Below are positions 34,666 to 43,659 of a stretch of 64,000 nt of DNA, one piece after another. The notes under the pieces were generated by a model. That model was not told the DNA's origin, made no database searches, and saw only the letters and a list, made by a program, of their open reading frames with translations. The position numbers were made by a program, and so were the translations under genes. How positions within the stretch are numbered: the first letter of the stretch is position 1; each line of letters begins with the position of its first letter. The stretch is from UMGS1668 sp035447605 (GTDB taxonomy: Bacteria > Bacillota > Clostridia > Oscillospirales > Ruminococcaceae), in the NCBI GenBank assembly GCA_035447605.1, contig DAOTHJ010000001.1:62001-126000 (forward strand), read 5' to 3'.

Positions 34666-34698
34666 AAAAGCGGCACATAAAACGGTGCCGCTTTTTTA
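34666..34698 (+). terminator. Terminator of the AAA / DUF4157 operon
   Basis: AAAAGCGGCAC and GTGCCGCTTTT form an 11-bp perfect stem with an 8-nt loop and T-run. The following 260 bp to the uraA promoter contain no gene I can support. Confidence 0.88.
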
Positions 34699-34962
34699 TA
34701 TGCCTTTATAAATAGAAACCGCGGCCGGCCCGGCATGAAAAAAAATCCCTGTAAAAACAGGCCGGTCCATCCTCTCATCCGCCTCGTTTTTCTTCTGGCG
34801 GAAGAAACATCCCCGCCGACCACAAATAGAATGCAGGAAAAAATTTCCGCCGTTTTTTACAAAATTCTGCCGGCAACACCTTTTTTGGTGCATCGGCATT
34901 CTTCTTATCCGGCGTGGTTTCGATTTTTTTAAAAAACTTTCGCGGATATTTCGTACGCCCGC

Positions 34963-34991
34963 TTGACAAAGCGAACCCGGGGTGTTACGAT
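34963..34991 (+). promoter_or_regulatory. Promoter of uraA
   Basis: TTGACA at 34963-34968, 17 bp, TACGAT at 34986-34991. Transcription would begin about 15 bp before the PyrR-binding stem. Confidence 0.82.
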
Positions 34992-35011
34992 AAATCAAAC
35001 AAAATATATCG

Positions 35012-35097
35012 ATCTTTAAACCAATACAGAGAGATTGGCAAGATTCGGATAGGATAGAATTCTATGACCTTGCCATAACTGCGGCAAGGTCTTTTTT
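35012..35097 (+). promoter_or_regulatory. PyrR-type attenuator (binding hairpin plus terminator)
   Basis: The first hairpin (35012-35044) has stems ATCTT/AAGAT and CCAAT/ATTGG around an ACAGAGAG loop, matching the PyrR anti-antiterminator pattern (CAGAGAG loop, purine-rich bulge). The second (35066-35097) is a terminator with a perfect 9-bp stem GACCTTGCC/GGCAAGGTC and T6. GGCAAG at 35037-35042, inside the first hairpin, can instead pair with CTTGCC at 35069-35074, giving the exclusive antiterminator. High UMP/PyrR should therefore stop transcription before the uracil permease. pyrR itself is not in this window. Confidence 0.82.
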
Positions 35098-35150
35098 GTT
35101 AGGCGGGAGCGGTATATTTTGGAATATATTGAGGGAACAGGAGAAAACAC

Positions 35151-36602
35151 ATGAATCTGATCTATGACGTCGGCGACAAGCCGAAACTCAGCAAAACCCT
35201 GATCTTTGCGTTCCAGCAGATGATCGCCATCATGGCCGCCACCTTGCTCGTACCGATCCTGATCACGGGATTTGGCCTTCCGGCTGACCCGGCTGCAGCC
35301 CTTTTCGGCGCCGGCATCGGCACCCTGGTCTACATCTTCTTTTCCAAAAAGAAAAGCCCGGTCTTCCTCGGCAGCTCCTTCACCTTCCTCGGCGCCTACG
35401 CCGCCTCCATCAACCAGCTTTACGGATACTGGGGCATCATCATCGGCGTCGTCTTTGCGGGACTTGTCTATGTCGTCATCGCTCTGATCATTAAGAAGGT
35501 CGGCTCCGACTGGGTTAACCGCCTGATGCCTCCGGCCATCATCGGACCGATCGTCACCCTGATCGGACTTAGCCTTTCCAGCACCGCCACCGGCTGGATG
35601 TCCGCCAACGGAGGCGGCACCTACAACCTCGTCTCCATTCTCTGCGGCTTGGTCACCTTCTTCACCATCGTGCTGGTCTCCGTCAAAGGCTCCAAAACCC
35701 TGAAGCTGATCCCGTTCATCATTGGCGTCGGCGCCGGTTATGGTCTGGCCCTGGTCTTCACGATCATCGGCAATGCCGCGGGCATCGAATCCCTCAAGCT
35801 GCTCAGCTTCCAGCCCTTTATTGACACCTTCGGCAACCTCAGCCTCACAAGCTTCATCGACTACCCGAAATTCTTCTTCCTCAAGGGCATTGAGACAAAC
35901 GGACAGTATCCGCTTGATATCGCCGCCATCGGCAACATCGCCATGATCTACGTCCCGATCGGTGTCGTGGAACTGGCCCAGCATATCGCCGACCACAAGA
36001 ATCTCGGCTCCATCATCAATAAAGATCTGATCACCGATCCTGGCCTCGACAACACCCTTCTCGGCGACGGCGTCGGCTCCATGGTGGGCGCCCTCTTCGG
36101 CGGCTGCGCGAACACCACTTACGGCGAATCCATCGGCTGCGTCGCCATCACCAGAAACGCCTCCATCGTCTCCATCATCGACGCCTCCCTCGGCTGCATG
36201 ATCCTCAGCTTCTTCACTCCGTTCGTCACGGTCATCAACTCCATCCCGAAATGCGTCATGGGCGGCGCCTGCGTAGCTCTCTACGGCTTCATCGCGGTCT
36301 CCGGTCTCCAGATGCTGCACAAGGTCAACCTGGGCGACAACCGCAACCTCTTCGTCGTCAGCGCCATCCTCGTCACCGGCATCGGCGGCCTGACCCTGGA
36401 ATTCGGCCAGAACCCCGTGACCGGCGGTTCCCTCTTCTCCATCACCTCCCTGGCCGTCGCCCTGATCTGCGGCCTGCTGACCAGCCTGATCGTCAACAAC
36501 GGCAAAATCGGCACCGGCACCAATGAGGAAGACGGTCTCTCCGCCGCCGCGGAGGAAATGGGCAAGGTCGACTTCTCCAAAATCAACGAAGATAAAAAAT
36601 AA
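35151..36602 (+). CDS. uraA: Uracil permease
   Basis: 483 residues, about 14 membrane segments, nucleobase/cation symporter-2 family. Signature regions are GSSFTFLGAYAASI (helix 3), MPPAIIGPIVTLIGLSL, and the substrate-site glutamates in VPIGVVELAQHI and TTYGESIGCVAITRN. The GSSFxF and NTTYGE motifs and above all the PyrR attenuator in its leader argue for uracil rather than xanthine. It imports uracil by proton symport for pyrimidine salvage. The ATG has AACAGGAGAAAACAC before it. Confidence 0.88.
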   Translation: MNLIYDVGDKPKLSKTLIFAFQQMIAIMAATLLVPILITGFGLPADPAAALFGAGIGTLVYIFFSKKKSPVFLGSSFTFLGAYAASINQLYGYWGIIIGVVFAGLVYVVIALIIKKVGSDWVNRLMPPAIIGPIVTLIGLSLSSTATGWMSANGGGTYNLVSILCGLVTFFTIVLVSVKGSKTLKLIPFIIGVGAGYGLALVFTIIGNAAGIESLKLLSFQPFIDTFGNLSLTSFIDYPKFFFLKGIETNGQYPLDIAAIGNIAMIYVPIGVVELAQHIADHKNLGSIINKDLITDPGLDNTLLGDGVGSMVGALFGGCANTTYGESIGCVAITRNASIVSIIDASLGCMILSFFTPFVTVINSIPKCVMGGACVALYGFIAVSGLQMLHKVNLGDNRNLFVVSAILVTGIGGLTLEFGQNPVTGGSLFSITSLAVALICGLLTSLIVNNGKIGTGTNEEDGLSAAAEEMGKVDFSKINEDKK

Positions 36603-36621
36603 TCCGGCTGAATCCGCACAC

Positions 36622-36656
36622 AAACGGGGCTGCAAAACGGCGGCCCCGTTTTTTAT
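36622..36656 (+). terminator. Terminator of uraA
   Basis: AACGGGGC and GCCCCGTT form a stem with T6 directly after; 20 bp beyond the uraA stop. Confidence 0.82.
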
Positions 36657-36699
36657 TCCCACACGCCGCCGAAGCCGCCGGAAAAATTTGTTTTTCCGC

Positions 36700-36728
36700 T
36701 TTACAAAAGCCAAAAGAAACGGTACAAT
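36700..36728 (+). promoter_or_regulatory. Promoter of the small gene at 36784
   Basis: TTTACA at 36700-36705, 17 bp, TACAAT at 36723-36728. Confidence 0.75.
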
Positions 36729-36783
36729 AGAAGCGTAATAAAAGAATTTCCCGCCCCCGGGAAGAACGAAAGGAACGAATACA

Positions 36784-36987
36784 ATGGCCATTGATCAGGA
36801 GCCTAAAAAAGAGCAGCTCAAGAGATATGAAGTTGTCCGCGAAGGCCGCGTTTACGAGAGATGCTTCAACGTTCTCGACGCAAAAGACCGCGCCCGTTCT
36901 CTGTCCATGCAGAACGCCGGGTATCCGTATTCCGTCCGTTACGACGGCGCCGACCTTGCCAAATTCATGAATGGCAAAGAGGCCTGA
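36784..36987 (+). CDS. Small hypothetical protein, 67 residues
   Basis: A single-gene unit with its own promoter, an AAAGGAA ribosome site 8 nt before the ATG, and a terminator. The protein is basic and soluble: KRYEVVREGRVYERCFNVLDA, then RSLSMQNAGYPYSVRYDG. The pattern of strand, helix and strand could be a small RNA- or protein-binding fold. I do not recognise the family. Confidence 0.72.
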   Translation: MAIDQEPKKEQLKRYEVVREGRVYERCFNVLDAKDRARSLSMQNAGYPYSVRYDGADLAKFMNGKEA

Positions 36988-37014
36988 TCAATCTTTTTCT
37001 TTTTAATTATGCAG

Positions 37015-37052
37015 AGAGGCGCGATCCTTATTGGACTGCGCCTCTTTTTTAT
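37015..37052 (+). terminator. Intrinsic terminator
   Basis: AGAGGCGC and GCGCCTCT form a stem with a 15-nt loop and T6. The next 300 bp, to the terminator of the convergent iron-sulfur operon, contain no recognised gene. Confidence 0.82.
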
Positions 37053-37355
37053 TTCCCTTTCGGGAAGGGAAGTCCTCCGCGAACCACTTTCCGCATGGTT
37101 CTTCCGGAAATACATACTTTCCCCAATTTTCGCATTTCTTAAGAAAGGCCGCCGCCCGCCGGATTCCTTCCGTCAAATTGGAGGCCCCCGGTCTCTCGTC
37201 TCCCGCGGAGCTGTGACGCAGCGCCGTCTTTCACAAAGCCTTCTCATCCCTTTGGAGAAGCCACCGCTCTCCGGATGCTTTCTCTCCAATTCCAGGCCCC
37301 GTGCTCTTGTTTTTTTGCGGGACAGGCGCCGCCCCACAGTTATCCACAAAAAAGA

Positions 37356-37396
37356 GCAGGAGGCCAGACAATTTTGTCCAGCCTCCTGTTTTTTAT
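37356..37396 (-). terminator. Terminator of the NuoE/NuoF/NfnB-like operon
   Basis: CAGGAGGC and GCCTCCTG enclose an inner GACAATTTTGTC palindrome. T-runs lie on both sides; it directly follows the minus-strand gene. Confidence 0.82.
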
Positions 37397-37404
37397 AGGT
37401 TCAA

Positions 37405-39459
37405 TTATTTTTTGATCAGCGCGCCGGTTGGGCAGGTATTGACGCAGAGCATGCAGTCCCGGCAAACATCCTCCCCCTGCACCACCATCGGCAGGTAGGG
37501 TTCCGCGGTGGCCTTGCTGCCGCGGTATTTGAAGCCGAAGATATGCGCGCCCTTGACCTCCGCACAGATGCGCACGCACCGGCCGCAGAGGATGCATTTG
37601 TTCGGATCGCGGTAGAAATACGGATGGCTTTCATCCCGCGGGGCCTGTTTCTTATCGCCGGTGAAGGCGAACTGATCCGCGCCGTACTGCGCCGAATATT
37701 TCCGCAGCAGGCAGTCGTTCTGCGCCTCGCAGCCGCACTTGAGACAGCGGGCGGCCTCTTTCCGCGCCTCCTCTTCCGTAAAGGAACACTCCGCCTCATC
37801 GAACGTATGCTTTCTCTCCTCTGGAGGAACCTCGGCCGGGTGCTGCTTCGGCAGTTTCTCCATCGTTTCGTATTCCGCAGGATCCACCCCATGAAGCGTT
37901 TTGCCTTTGACGTGAAAATATGCGTCCGGCGCCTGATATTCCTCCCCGCGGAGGAAAGCGTCGATGGCAAGGGCGGAGCGTTTTCCGGCGGCGATGGCCT
38001 CGATGGCGGTCGAAGGCCCCGTTACGACGTCGCCGCCCGCATAGACGCCCAGCAGCGCGGTTTTCCCGGCGACTCTGTCCGCTACCAGACGGCCCTTTAT
38101 GGTTTCAAGCGAAAACGCTTCATTCAGGAACGAAAGATCCTGCGTCTGGCCGATGGCGGAAATGACGATGTCCGCCGAAAGGTCATGTTCGGAGCCCTCC
38201 ACCTCGACCGGGCGGCGTCTGCCCGAGGCATCCGGCTCGCCGAGTTCCATCCGGATCAGCGCGAGCACGATGCCGTGCTCATCTCTGCGGAGAGCCCTCG
38301 GATTGGTGAGCACATTCAAGACAATGCCTTCCGCCTCGGCAGCGGCGACCTCCTCGGGATGGGCGGGCATCTCCGCCTTGCCGCGGCGGTAGACGATTTC
38401 GACCTCCGCAGCGCCGAGACGGAGCGAAGTCCTTGCGGCATCGATGGCTGTATTGCCGCCGCCGACCACCACAACCTTCTTCCCCGTGAAGTCGATATCA
38501 TGGGACTGCTCCACCCGGCCGAGAAACTCCACACCGGTGAAGACGCAATCCGTACAGGTCTCCTCGCCCGGGCAGCCAAGCGCCCAGCCCTTTTGGGAGC
38601 CGACGCCGAGAAAGACGGCGGAATATCCCTCCGCTTTGAGGCTTTCCGGCGTGACGTCCTTTCCGAATTCGACGCCGCAGCGGATCTTTGCGCCGAGGGA
38701 TTCGATCAGCCCCACTTCCCGATCCAGAATTTCTCTGGGCAGACGGTAGGATGGGATGCCGTAGCGGAGCATGCCGCCGGCCTTCGGATGGCGCTCAAAC
38801 AGCGTGACTTCATGGCCTTTGAGCAGCAGATAATAGGCGCAAGAGAGCCCGGCCGGACCGGCACCGATTACGGCAACCTTTTTTCCGGTCGCGGGGTCCT
38901 TTTCCGGCAGAAGAATCTCATGCGCGGCTTCATAATCCGTGGCGAAGCGCTTGAGGCCGTCGATGGCGATCCGCTCATCCACCAGATTCCTGCGGCACTC
39001 GTCCTCGCAGGGGCGTGTGCAGATTCTTCCGCAGACGGCGGGCAGCGGGTTCTGCTCGCGAACAAGACGGACGGCGCCGGAATAGTCGCCTTCCGCAATC
39101 TTTTCTATATAGTGCCGGGCATCCACATGCGCCGGGCAGGTCATGGTGCAGGGCGCGACGCAGTCTCCGGTATGCTCGGAAAGCAGCAGTTCGAGACAGG
39201 TCTTTCTCGAAAGGCGGATCGCGTCGCTTTCGGTGCGGACGACCATCCCTTCGGCAAGGCGCTGCCCGCAGGCCAGCGGATTGCCGCGTGCGCCGTCGAT
39301 CTCCACCCTGCAAAGCATGCAGGAACCGAACGGTTTGAGCCGCGCGTCGTTGCACAGGGCGGGAATCTCCACGCCGTTGCGGACGGCCGCCTCAAGCACG
39401 GTGGAGCCGGCAGGGGCGGTGCAGGGCCTGCCGTTCAGCGTAAAATTCAGTTCTTCCAT
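37405..39459 (-). CDS. NfnB/GltD-like FAD iron-sulfur subunit of a bifurcating oxidoreductase
   Basis: 684 residues with several cofactor sites in order. These are an N-terminal [2Fe-2S] ferredoxin (C36, C47, C50 and ACGQ), a complex-I-G-like HxxxCxxC site (HTGDCVAPCTMTC), a GltD-type [4Fe-4S] pair (CGRICTRPCEDEC), FAD site VIGAGPAGLSCAYYLL, NAD(P)H site VVVGGGNTAIDAART, second FAD motif GVYAGGDVVTGPSTA, and two C-terminal ferredoxin clusters (CILCGRCVRIC, CRDCMLCVNTCP). With the NuoF- and NuoE-like genes upstream it matches the Stn (Sporomusa-type Nfn) complex, which links NADH, NADPH and ferredoxin by electron bifurcation. It lacks a hydrogenase H-cluster. Confidence 0.82.
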   Translation of the reverse strand: MEELNFTLNGRPCTAPAGSTVLEAAVRNGVEIPALCNDARLKPFGSCMLCRVEIDGARGNPLACGQRLAEGMVVRTESDAIRLSRKTCLELLLSEHTGDCVAPCTMTCPAHVDARHYIEKIAEGDYSGAVRLVREQNPLPAVCGRICTRPCEDECRRNLVDERIAIDGLKRFATDYEAAHEILLPEKDPATGKKVAVIGAGPAGLSCAYYLLLKGHEVTLFERHPKAGGMLRYGIPSYRLPREILDREVGLIESLGAKIRCGVEFGKDVTPESLKAEGYSAVFLGVGSQKGWALGCPGEETCTDCVFTGVEFLGRVEQSHDIDFTGKKVVVVGGGNTAIDAARTSLRLGAAEVEIVYRRGKAEMPAHPEEVAAAEAEGIVLNVLTNPRALRRDEHGIVLALIRMELGEPDASGRRRPVEVEGSEHDLSADIVISAIGQTQDLSFLNEAFSLETIKGRLVADRVAGKTALLGVYAGGDVVTGPSTAIEAIAAGKRSALAIDAFLRGEEYQAPDAYFHVKGKTLHGVDPAEYETMEKLPKQHPAEVPPEERKHTFDEAECSFTEEEARKEAARCLKCGCEAQNDCLLRKYSAQYGADQFAFTGDKKQAPRDESHPYFYRDPNKCILCGRCVRICAEVKGAHIFGFKYRGSKATAEPYLPMVVQGEDVCRDCMLCVNTCPTGALIKK

Positions 39460-39700
39460 AGCGAAATCATCCTTTCAGGAAACGATCCGGCGAACCGGGC
39501 TTGCGGCACGGCGGCCGGAGAATCCGGGCCTTCCGGAGACAACTCTTTTCTCCTTTTACGGATTGCGGCCGCTTTTTCGGGCCCCACCGGATGGGCGGGA
39601 GCAAGCGGATGCTGCAGATATCTTTCATTTTCCGGCCGAGGCATCTATAAGGATTCCGGCCGGAAACAGGGATTTTTTAAAACAGCCTTTTTGCGGAAGG
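39460..39700. other. 240-bp gap inside the oxidoreductase operon
   Basis: Contains the 12-bp palindrome TTCCGGCCGGAA near 39655-39666 and other GC-rich self-complementary stretches, but no gene and no clear terminator. Confidence 0.45.
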
Positions 39701-41464
39701 TTATTCCTTCCGGATAGCGCCGAAGGGGCAGGTCTCGAGGCAGGTGCCGCATTTGATGCATTTCTGCTGGTCGATGACATAAGGAACCTTGCGTTCGCCG
39801 GTGATCGCGCCGACCGGGCACTTTTTGCTGCAGAGCGAGCAGCTCCGGCAGAGGTCCGGATTGATCAGATAACGGATCAGCGCGCGGCACTGTCCGGCCG
39901 GGCACCGTTTTTCGCGGATATGGGCCTCGTATTCGTCGCGGAAATAATGCAGCGTCGTGAGCACCGGGTTCGGCGCGGTCTGGCCGAGGCCGCAGAGGGA
40001 ATTCCGGTGGATCTGATCGGAGAGCAGCTCGAGCGTCTCGATGTCGCCTTCCTGCCCTTCGCCTTTGGTGATCCGCGTCAGGATCTCGAGCATCCGCTTC
40101 GTGCCGATGCGGCAGAAGGTGCATTTGCCGCAGCTCTCCTCCTGCGTGAAATTGAGGAAGAAACGGGCGATGTCGACCATACAGGTGTCGGAATCCATGA
40201 CGATCATGCCGCCGCTGCCCATGATGGCGCCGGTCGCGGCAATGGTTTCATAATCGACGGGCGTATCGAAGAGACTTGCCGGTACGCATCCGCCGGAGGG
40301 GCCTCCGAGCTGCACGGCCTTGACCGGCTTGCCGGTACGGGAACCTCCGCCGATGTCGTTGACGATCTCATCGAGCGTCATGCCGATCGGCACCTCCACA
40401 AGGCCGCCGCGCTTGATCTTTCCGGCCAGCGCGAAGACCTTGGTGCCCTTGCTTTTTTCGGTGCCGAGCTTCGCGAATTCCGTGGCGCCGTGCAGGAGAA
40501 TCCAGCCGACGTTTGCCCATGTCTCCACGTTGTTGATATTGGAGGGCTTTCCGAAAAGCCCGCTTTCGGCCGGGAACGGCGGGCGCATGGAGGGCATCCC
40601 GCGCTTGCCTTCGACGGACGCCATCAGGGCCGTCTCTTCGCCGCAGACAAAGGCGCCGGCCCCCTGCTTGATCTGTAAATGAAAGCTGAAACCGGAGCCG
40701 AGGATGTTTTCTCCAAGGAAGCCGGCCGCCTCCGCGTCCTCGATGGCCTTCTGCATGCGCCTGACGGCGATCGGATACTCGGCGCGGGCATAGACGACGC
40801 CCTCCGAGGCGCCGATCGCATAGGCGCCGATCACCATGCCTTCGATGACCGAATGCGGGTCGCCCTCGAGAACGGAGCGGTCCATAAAGGCGCCCGGGTC
40901 GCCCTCGTCGGCGTTGCAGATCACATATTTTTGATCGGCGGCGTTTTTGCGGGCGAAGCTCCATTTGAGGCCGGTCGGGAATCCCGCGCCGCCTCTGCCG
41001 CGAAGGCCGCTCGCCTTCATCTCCTCGATGATCTCCTCCGGCTGCATGGTCAGAGCCTTCTTCAGGCCCTGATACGCGTCCGCCGCCAGCGCCTCATCCA
41101 GAGACTCCGGATCAATGACGCCGCAGCGCGCAAGAACGATCCGGTGCTGCTTTTCAAAGAATCTTTCCTCGGCACAGGTATGATCGGTGGCACGTATCGC
41201 ATATTTATAGATAGGCGTCTCATGAAGGACATGGCATTCGAAAATTTCTTTGACGGATTCCTCCGTCACATAGCCGTACAGCGTGGTTCGCCCTTCCTCA
41301 CGGATCTCGACCAGCGGCTCCGCATAGCACATGCCGCAGCAGCCTGTGCCGCCGAGTTCCACCTTCACCTCCGGATGCTCGGCCAGCAGGGATTCGAGCA
41401 CGGCGTAGATCTTTTTTCCGCCGGCGGCGATGCCGCAGCTTCCAAGCCCGACGACGATTTTCAT
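39701..41464 (-). CDS. NuoF/HydB-like flavoprotein subunit
   Basis: 587 residues. An N-terminal thioredoxin-like [2Fe-2S] domain (GLGSCGIAAGG, GTGCCGMCYAEP) is followed by the NADH/FMN Rossmann region GLRGRGGAGFPTGLKW, NADEGDPGAFMDR and GAGAFVCGEETAL. Next are an SLBB domain, the N3-type cluster site ESCGKCTFCRIGTKR, and two C-terminal [4Fe-4S] clusters (CRSCSLCSKKCPVGAI, CIKCGTCLETCPFGAI). This is the layout of HydB of bifurcating hydrogenases and StnB, where the FMN is the bifurcation site. It overlaps the NuoE-like gene by 4 bp (ATGA). Confidence 0.88.
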   Translation of the reverse strand: MKIVVGLGSCGIAAGGKKIYAVLESLLAEHPEVKVELGGTGCCGMCYAEPLVEIREEGRTTLYGYVTEESVKEIFECHVLHETPIYKYAIRATDHTCAEERFFEKQHRIVLARCGVIDPESLDEALAADAYQGLKKALTMQPEEIIEEMKASGLRGRGGAGFPTGLKWSFARKNAADQKYVICNADEGDPGAFMDRSVLEGDPHSVIEGMVIGAYAIGASEGVVYARAEYPIAVRRMQKAIEDAEAAGFLGENILGSGFSFHLQIKQGAGAFVCGEETALMASVEGKRGMPSMRPPFPAESGLFGKPSNINNVETWANVGWILLHGATEFAKLGTEKSKGTKVFALAGKIKRGGLVEVPIGMTLDEIVNDIGGGSRTGKPVKAVQLGGPSGGCVPASLFDTPVDYETIAATGAIMGSGGMIVMDSDTCMVDIARFFLNFTQEESCGKCTFCRIGTKRMLEILTRITKGEGQEGDIETLELLSDQIHRNSLCGLGQTAPNPVLTTLHYFRDEYEAHIREKRCPAGQCRALIRYLINPDLCRSCSLCSKKCPVGAITGERKVPYVIDQQKCIKCGTCLETCPFGAIRKE

Positions 41465-41964
41465 TCCGCAGCCGCCTCCTCTCCGTGAGCATCCCGGAAC
41501 TCCCGGACGATCTGCCGGGCCTTATCCGGGGTCAGTCTTCCATAGACCTCCCCGTCGATCATCATGACCGGCGCAAGGGAGCAGCAGCCGAGGCAGGCGA
41601 CCGTCGAGAGCGTATAGAATTCGTCCTCCGTGGTGCCGCCGAGCTCAACATCCAGCTCATCCCGCAGTGCGTCGCCGATCGTCTCCGAGCCGTTGACATG
41701 GCAGGCGGTGCCGAAGCAGAGCCGGATGCTGTGTTTGCCCATCGGCTGAAGACGAAATTGGGCGTAAAACGTCGCGACGCCCAGAATCTCCGGAATCGGG
41801 ATTCCGGTACGATCTGAGAGCGCCTCCAGAATATCCGGAGGCAGCCAGCCATAGGCCTCCTGTAACTTTTGCAGCAGCGGGATCAGCAGGCTTTTGTCGC
41901 CCGGATACTCCGAAAGGATCCGCTCGAAAGCCGCATAATACTCTTTTTTATTCCGGCAGCTCAA
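41461..41964 (-). CDS. NuoE/HydC-like [2Fe-2S] subunit
   Basis: 167 residues, thioredoxin-like [2Fe-2S] protein. The four cysteines are in CFGTACHVNG and CLGCCSLAPVMMIDG, as in the 24-kDa subunit of complex I and HydC/StnC. The N-terminal helical region LIPLLQKLQEAYGWLPPDILEAL is typical. The start is TTG at 41964 after GAGGGGGG; no other in-frame start precedes the fold. It is the first gene of the operon and passes electrons to or from the NuoF-like flavin. Confidence 0.87.
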   Translation of the reverse strand: MSCRNKKEYYAAFERILSEYPGDKSLLIPLLQKLQEAYGWLPPDILEALSDRTGIPIPEILGVATFYAQFRLQPMGKHSIRLCFGTACHVNGSETIGDALRDELDVELGGTTEDEFYTLSTVACLGCCSLAPVMMIDGEVYGRLTPDKARQIVREFRDAHGEEAAAE

Positions 41965-42000
41965 AGGAAGCCCCCCTCTTTCATGATTTACACTTTTTCT

Positions 42001-42029
42001 ATTTTAAAAGGCTTTATTTTCGATGTCAA
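42001..42029 (-). promoter_or_regulatory. Promoter of the bifurcating oxidoreductase operon
   Basis: On the minus strand TTGACA (42029-42024), 17 bp, TAAAAT (42006-42001), 37 bp before the TTG start. Confidence 0.83.
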
Positions 42030-42159
42030 GCGGAGAAGATTTAAAACCGAAAATTCATTCATAATTTTGGAATAATACTGAAAAATTTGACGTTTCCTAG
42101 AAGACTACAGGGATTGAACCGCCTTGCGCGTTTCAAAATATAAAATTTTGGAGGTAAAA

Positions 42160-43656
42160 ATGATATCTATGCCTGATGTCCACCTTCAGGAGAAGTACGG
42201 TCTGTTTATTAACGGTGTGTGGAAAGATTCCTCCGACGGAGCCACCTTCACCACCAAATGCCCCGCCAACGGCGAACCGCTCGCAATCTGCGCGCAGGCC
42301 ACCCGGGAGGACGTAGATGACGCGGAAAAAGCCGCATGGGCCGCGTTTGAAAACTGGAAAAAGCAGACGCCGAAGCAGCGCGCCGCCATCCTTAATAAGG
42401 TTGCCGACCGGATCGACGAAAACACGGAACATCTTGCCATGGTCGAGGCGCTCGACAACGGCAAGCCTATCCGTGAGACCAGATCCGTCGACGTTCCGCT
42501 GAGCGCGGCGCATTTCCGTTATTTCGCCGCCTGCATTCAGGCGGAAGAGGGCAGCGCCACCGTATTGGATGAGAAATTCCTCTCCATCATCCTGCGCGAG
42601 CCGATCGGCGTCGTCGGCCAGATTGTGCCGTGGAACTTTCCGTTCCTGATGGCCGCATGGAAGCTCGCCCCCGTGCTCGCCGCCGGCTGCTGCACGGTTT
42701 TTAAACCTTCCTCCGATACGCCGCTTTCCGTGCTCGAATTTGCAAAACTCGTACAGGATATTATTCCGGCGGGCGTTTTTAACGTCGTAACCGGCTCCGG
42801 CAGCAAGTGCGGCCAGTATATTCTTGAGCACAAGGGCTTCCGCAAACTCGCGTTCACCGGCTCCACCGAAGTCGGCCATGCCGTGGCCGAGGCGGCCGCC
42901 GACCGCCTGATCCCCTCCACGCTGGAGCTCGGTGGAAAATCCGCCAACATCTTTTTCGACGACTGCAACTGGGAACAGGCCATGGACGGCCTCCAACTCG
43001 GCATCCTCTTCAATCAGGGCCAGGTCTGCTGTGCCGGCTCCCGCGTCTTTGTGCAGGACACGATCTACGACAAATTCGTCGAGGAGGCCATCAAGCGCTT
43101 CAACGCGGTCAAGGTCGGACTCTCCTGGGAATCGGATACTCAGATGGGCTCCCAGATCAACGAGAGGCAGCTTGAAAAAATCCTCAATTACGTTGAGATC
43201 GGCAAGGAGGAAGGTGCCACCGTTGCCTGCGGCGGCTTCCGCGTCACCGACGACGAGCTTGCGAAGGGCGCCTTCATGCGTCCGACCCTGCTTGTCGACG
43301 TCACCAACGACATGAGAGTCGCACAGGAGGAGATCTTCGGACCGGTCGCCGTCGTCATCAAATTCCATGACGAGAGCGAGGTCATCAAGATGGCCAACGA
43401 CAGCATTTACGGCCTCGGCGGCGCCGTCTGGACCAGAGATCTCAACCGCGCCATCCGCGTCGCACGCGCCGTGGAGACCGGGCGCATGTGGGTCAACACA
43501 TATAACCAGATTCCGGAGGCCTCTCCGTTTGGCGGCTACAAAGATTCCGGCATCGGCCGCGAGACGCACAAGGTCATCCTTGAGCATTACACGCAGATGA
43601 AGAACATTATGATCAACCTCAGCGAAGCTCCCTCCGGCTACTATCCGGCCCCCTGA
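42160..43656 (+). CDS. NAD(P)-dependent aldehyde dehydrogenase
   Basis: 498 residues, full ALDH superfamily length. The catalytic glutamate is in STLELGGKSANIFF and the nucleophilic cysteine in FNQGQVCCAGSRVFVQ, with VVGQIVPWNFPF and AFTGSTEVGHAV forming the NAD site. It resembles AldB/ALDH2-type enzymes that oxidise acetaldehyde and other short aldehydes to acids. ATG at 42160 follows GGAGGTAAAA; an earlier ATG in frame has no ribosome site. A tiny cysteine-rich gene follows 3 bp after the stop. Confidence 0.9.
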   Translation: MISMPDVHLQEKYGLFINGVWKDSSDGATFTTKCPANGEPLAICAQATREDVDDAEKAAWAAFENWKKQTPKQRAAILNKVADRIDENTEHLAMVEALDNGKPIRETRSVDVPLSAAHFRYFAACIQAEEGSATVLDEKFLSIILREPIGVVGQIVPWNFPFLMAAWKLAPVLAAGCCTVFKPSSDTPLSVLEFAKLVQDIIPAGVFNVVTGSGSKCGQYILEHKGFRKLAFTGSTEVGHAVAEAAADRLIPSTLELGGKSANIFFDDCNWEQAMDGLQLGILFNQGQVCCAGSRVFVQDTIYDKFVEEAIKRFNAVKVGLSWESDTQMGSQINERQLEKILNYVEIGKEEGATVACGGFRVTDDELAKGAFMRPTLLVDVTNDMRVAQEEIFGPVAVVIKFHDESEVIKMANDSIYGLGGAVWTRDLNRAIRVARAVETGRMWVNTYNQIPEASPFGGYKDSGIGRETHKVILEHYTQMKNIMINLSEAPSGYYPAP

Positions 43657-43659
43657 ACC

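Noticed and set aside
35016..36791. 591-residue minus-strand frame rich in Asp, Gly and Ala
   Set aside because: Antisense shadow of uraA; composition is low-complexity DDG/AD and no fold is visible.
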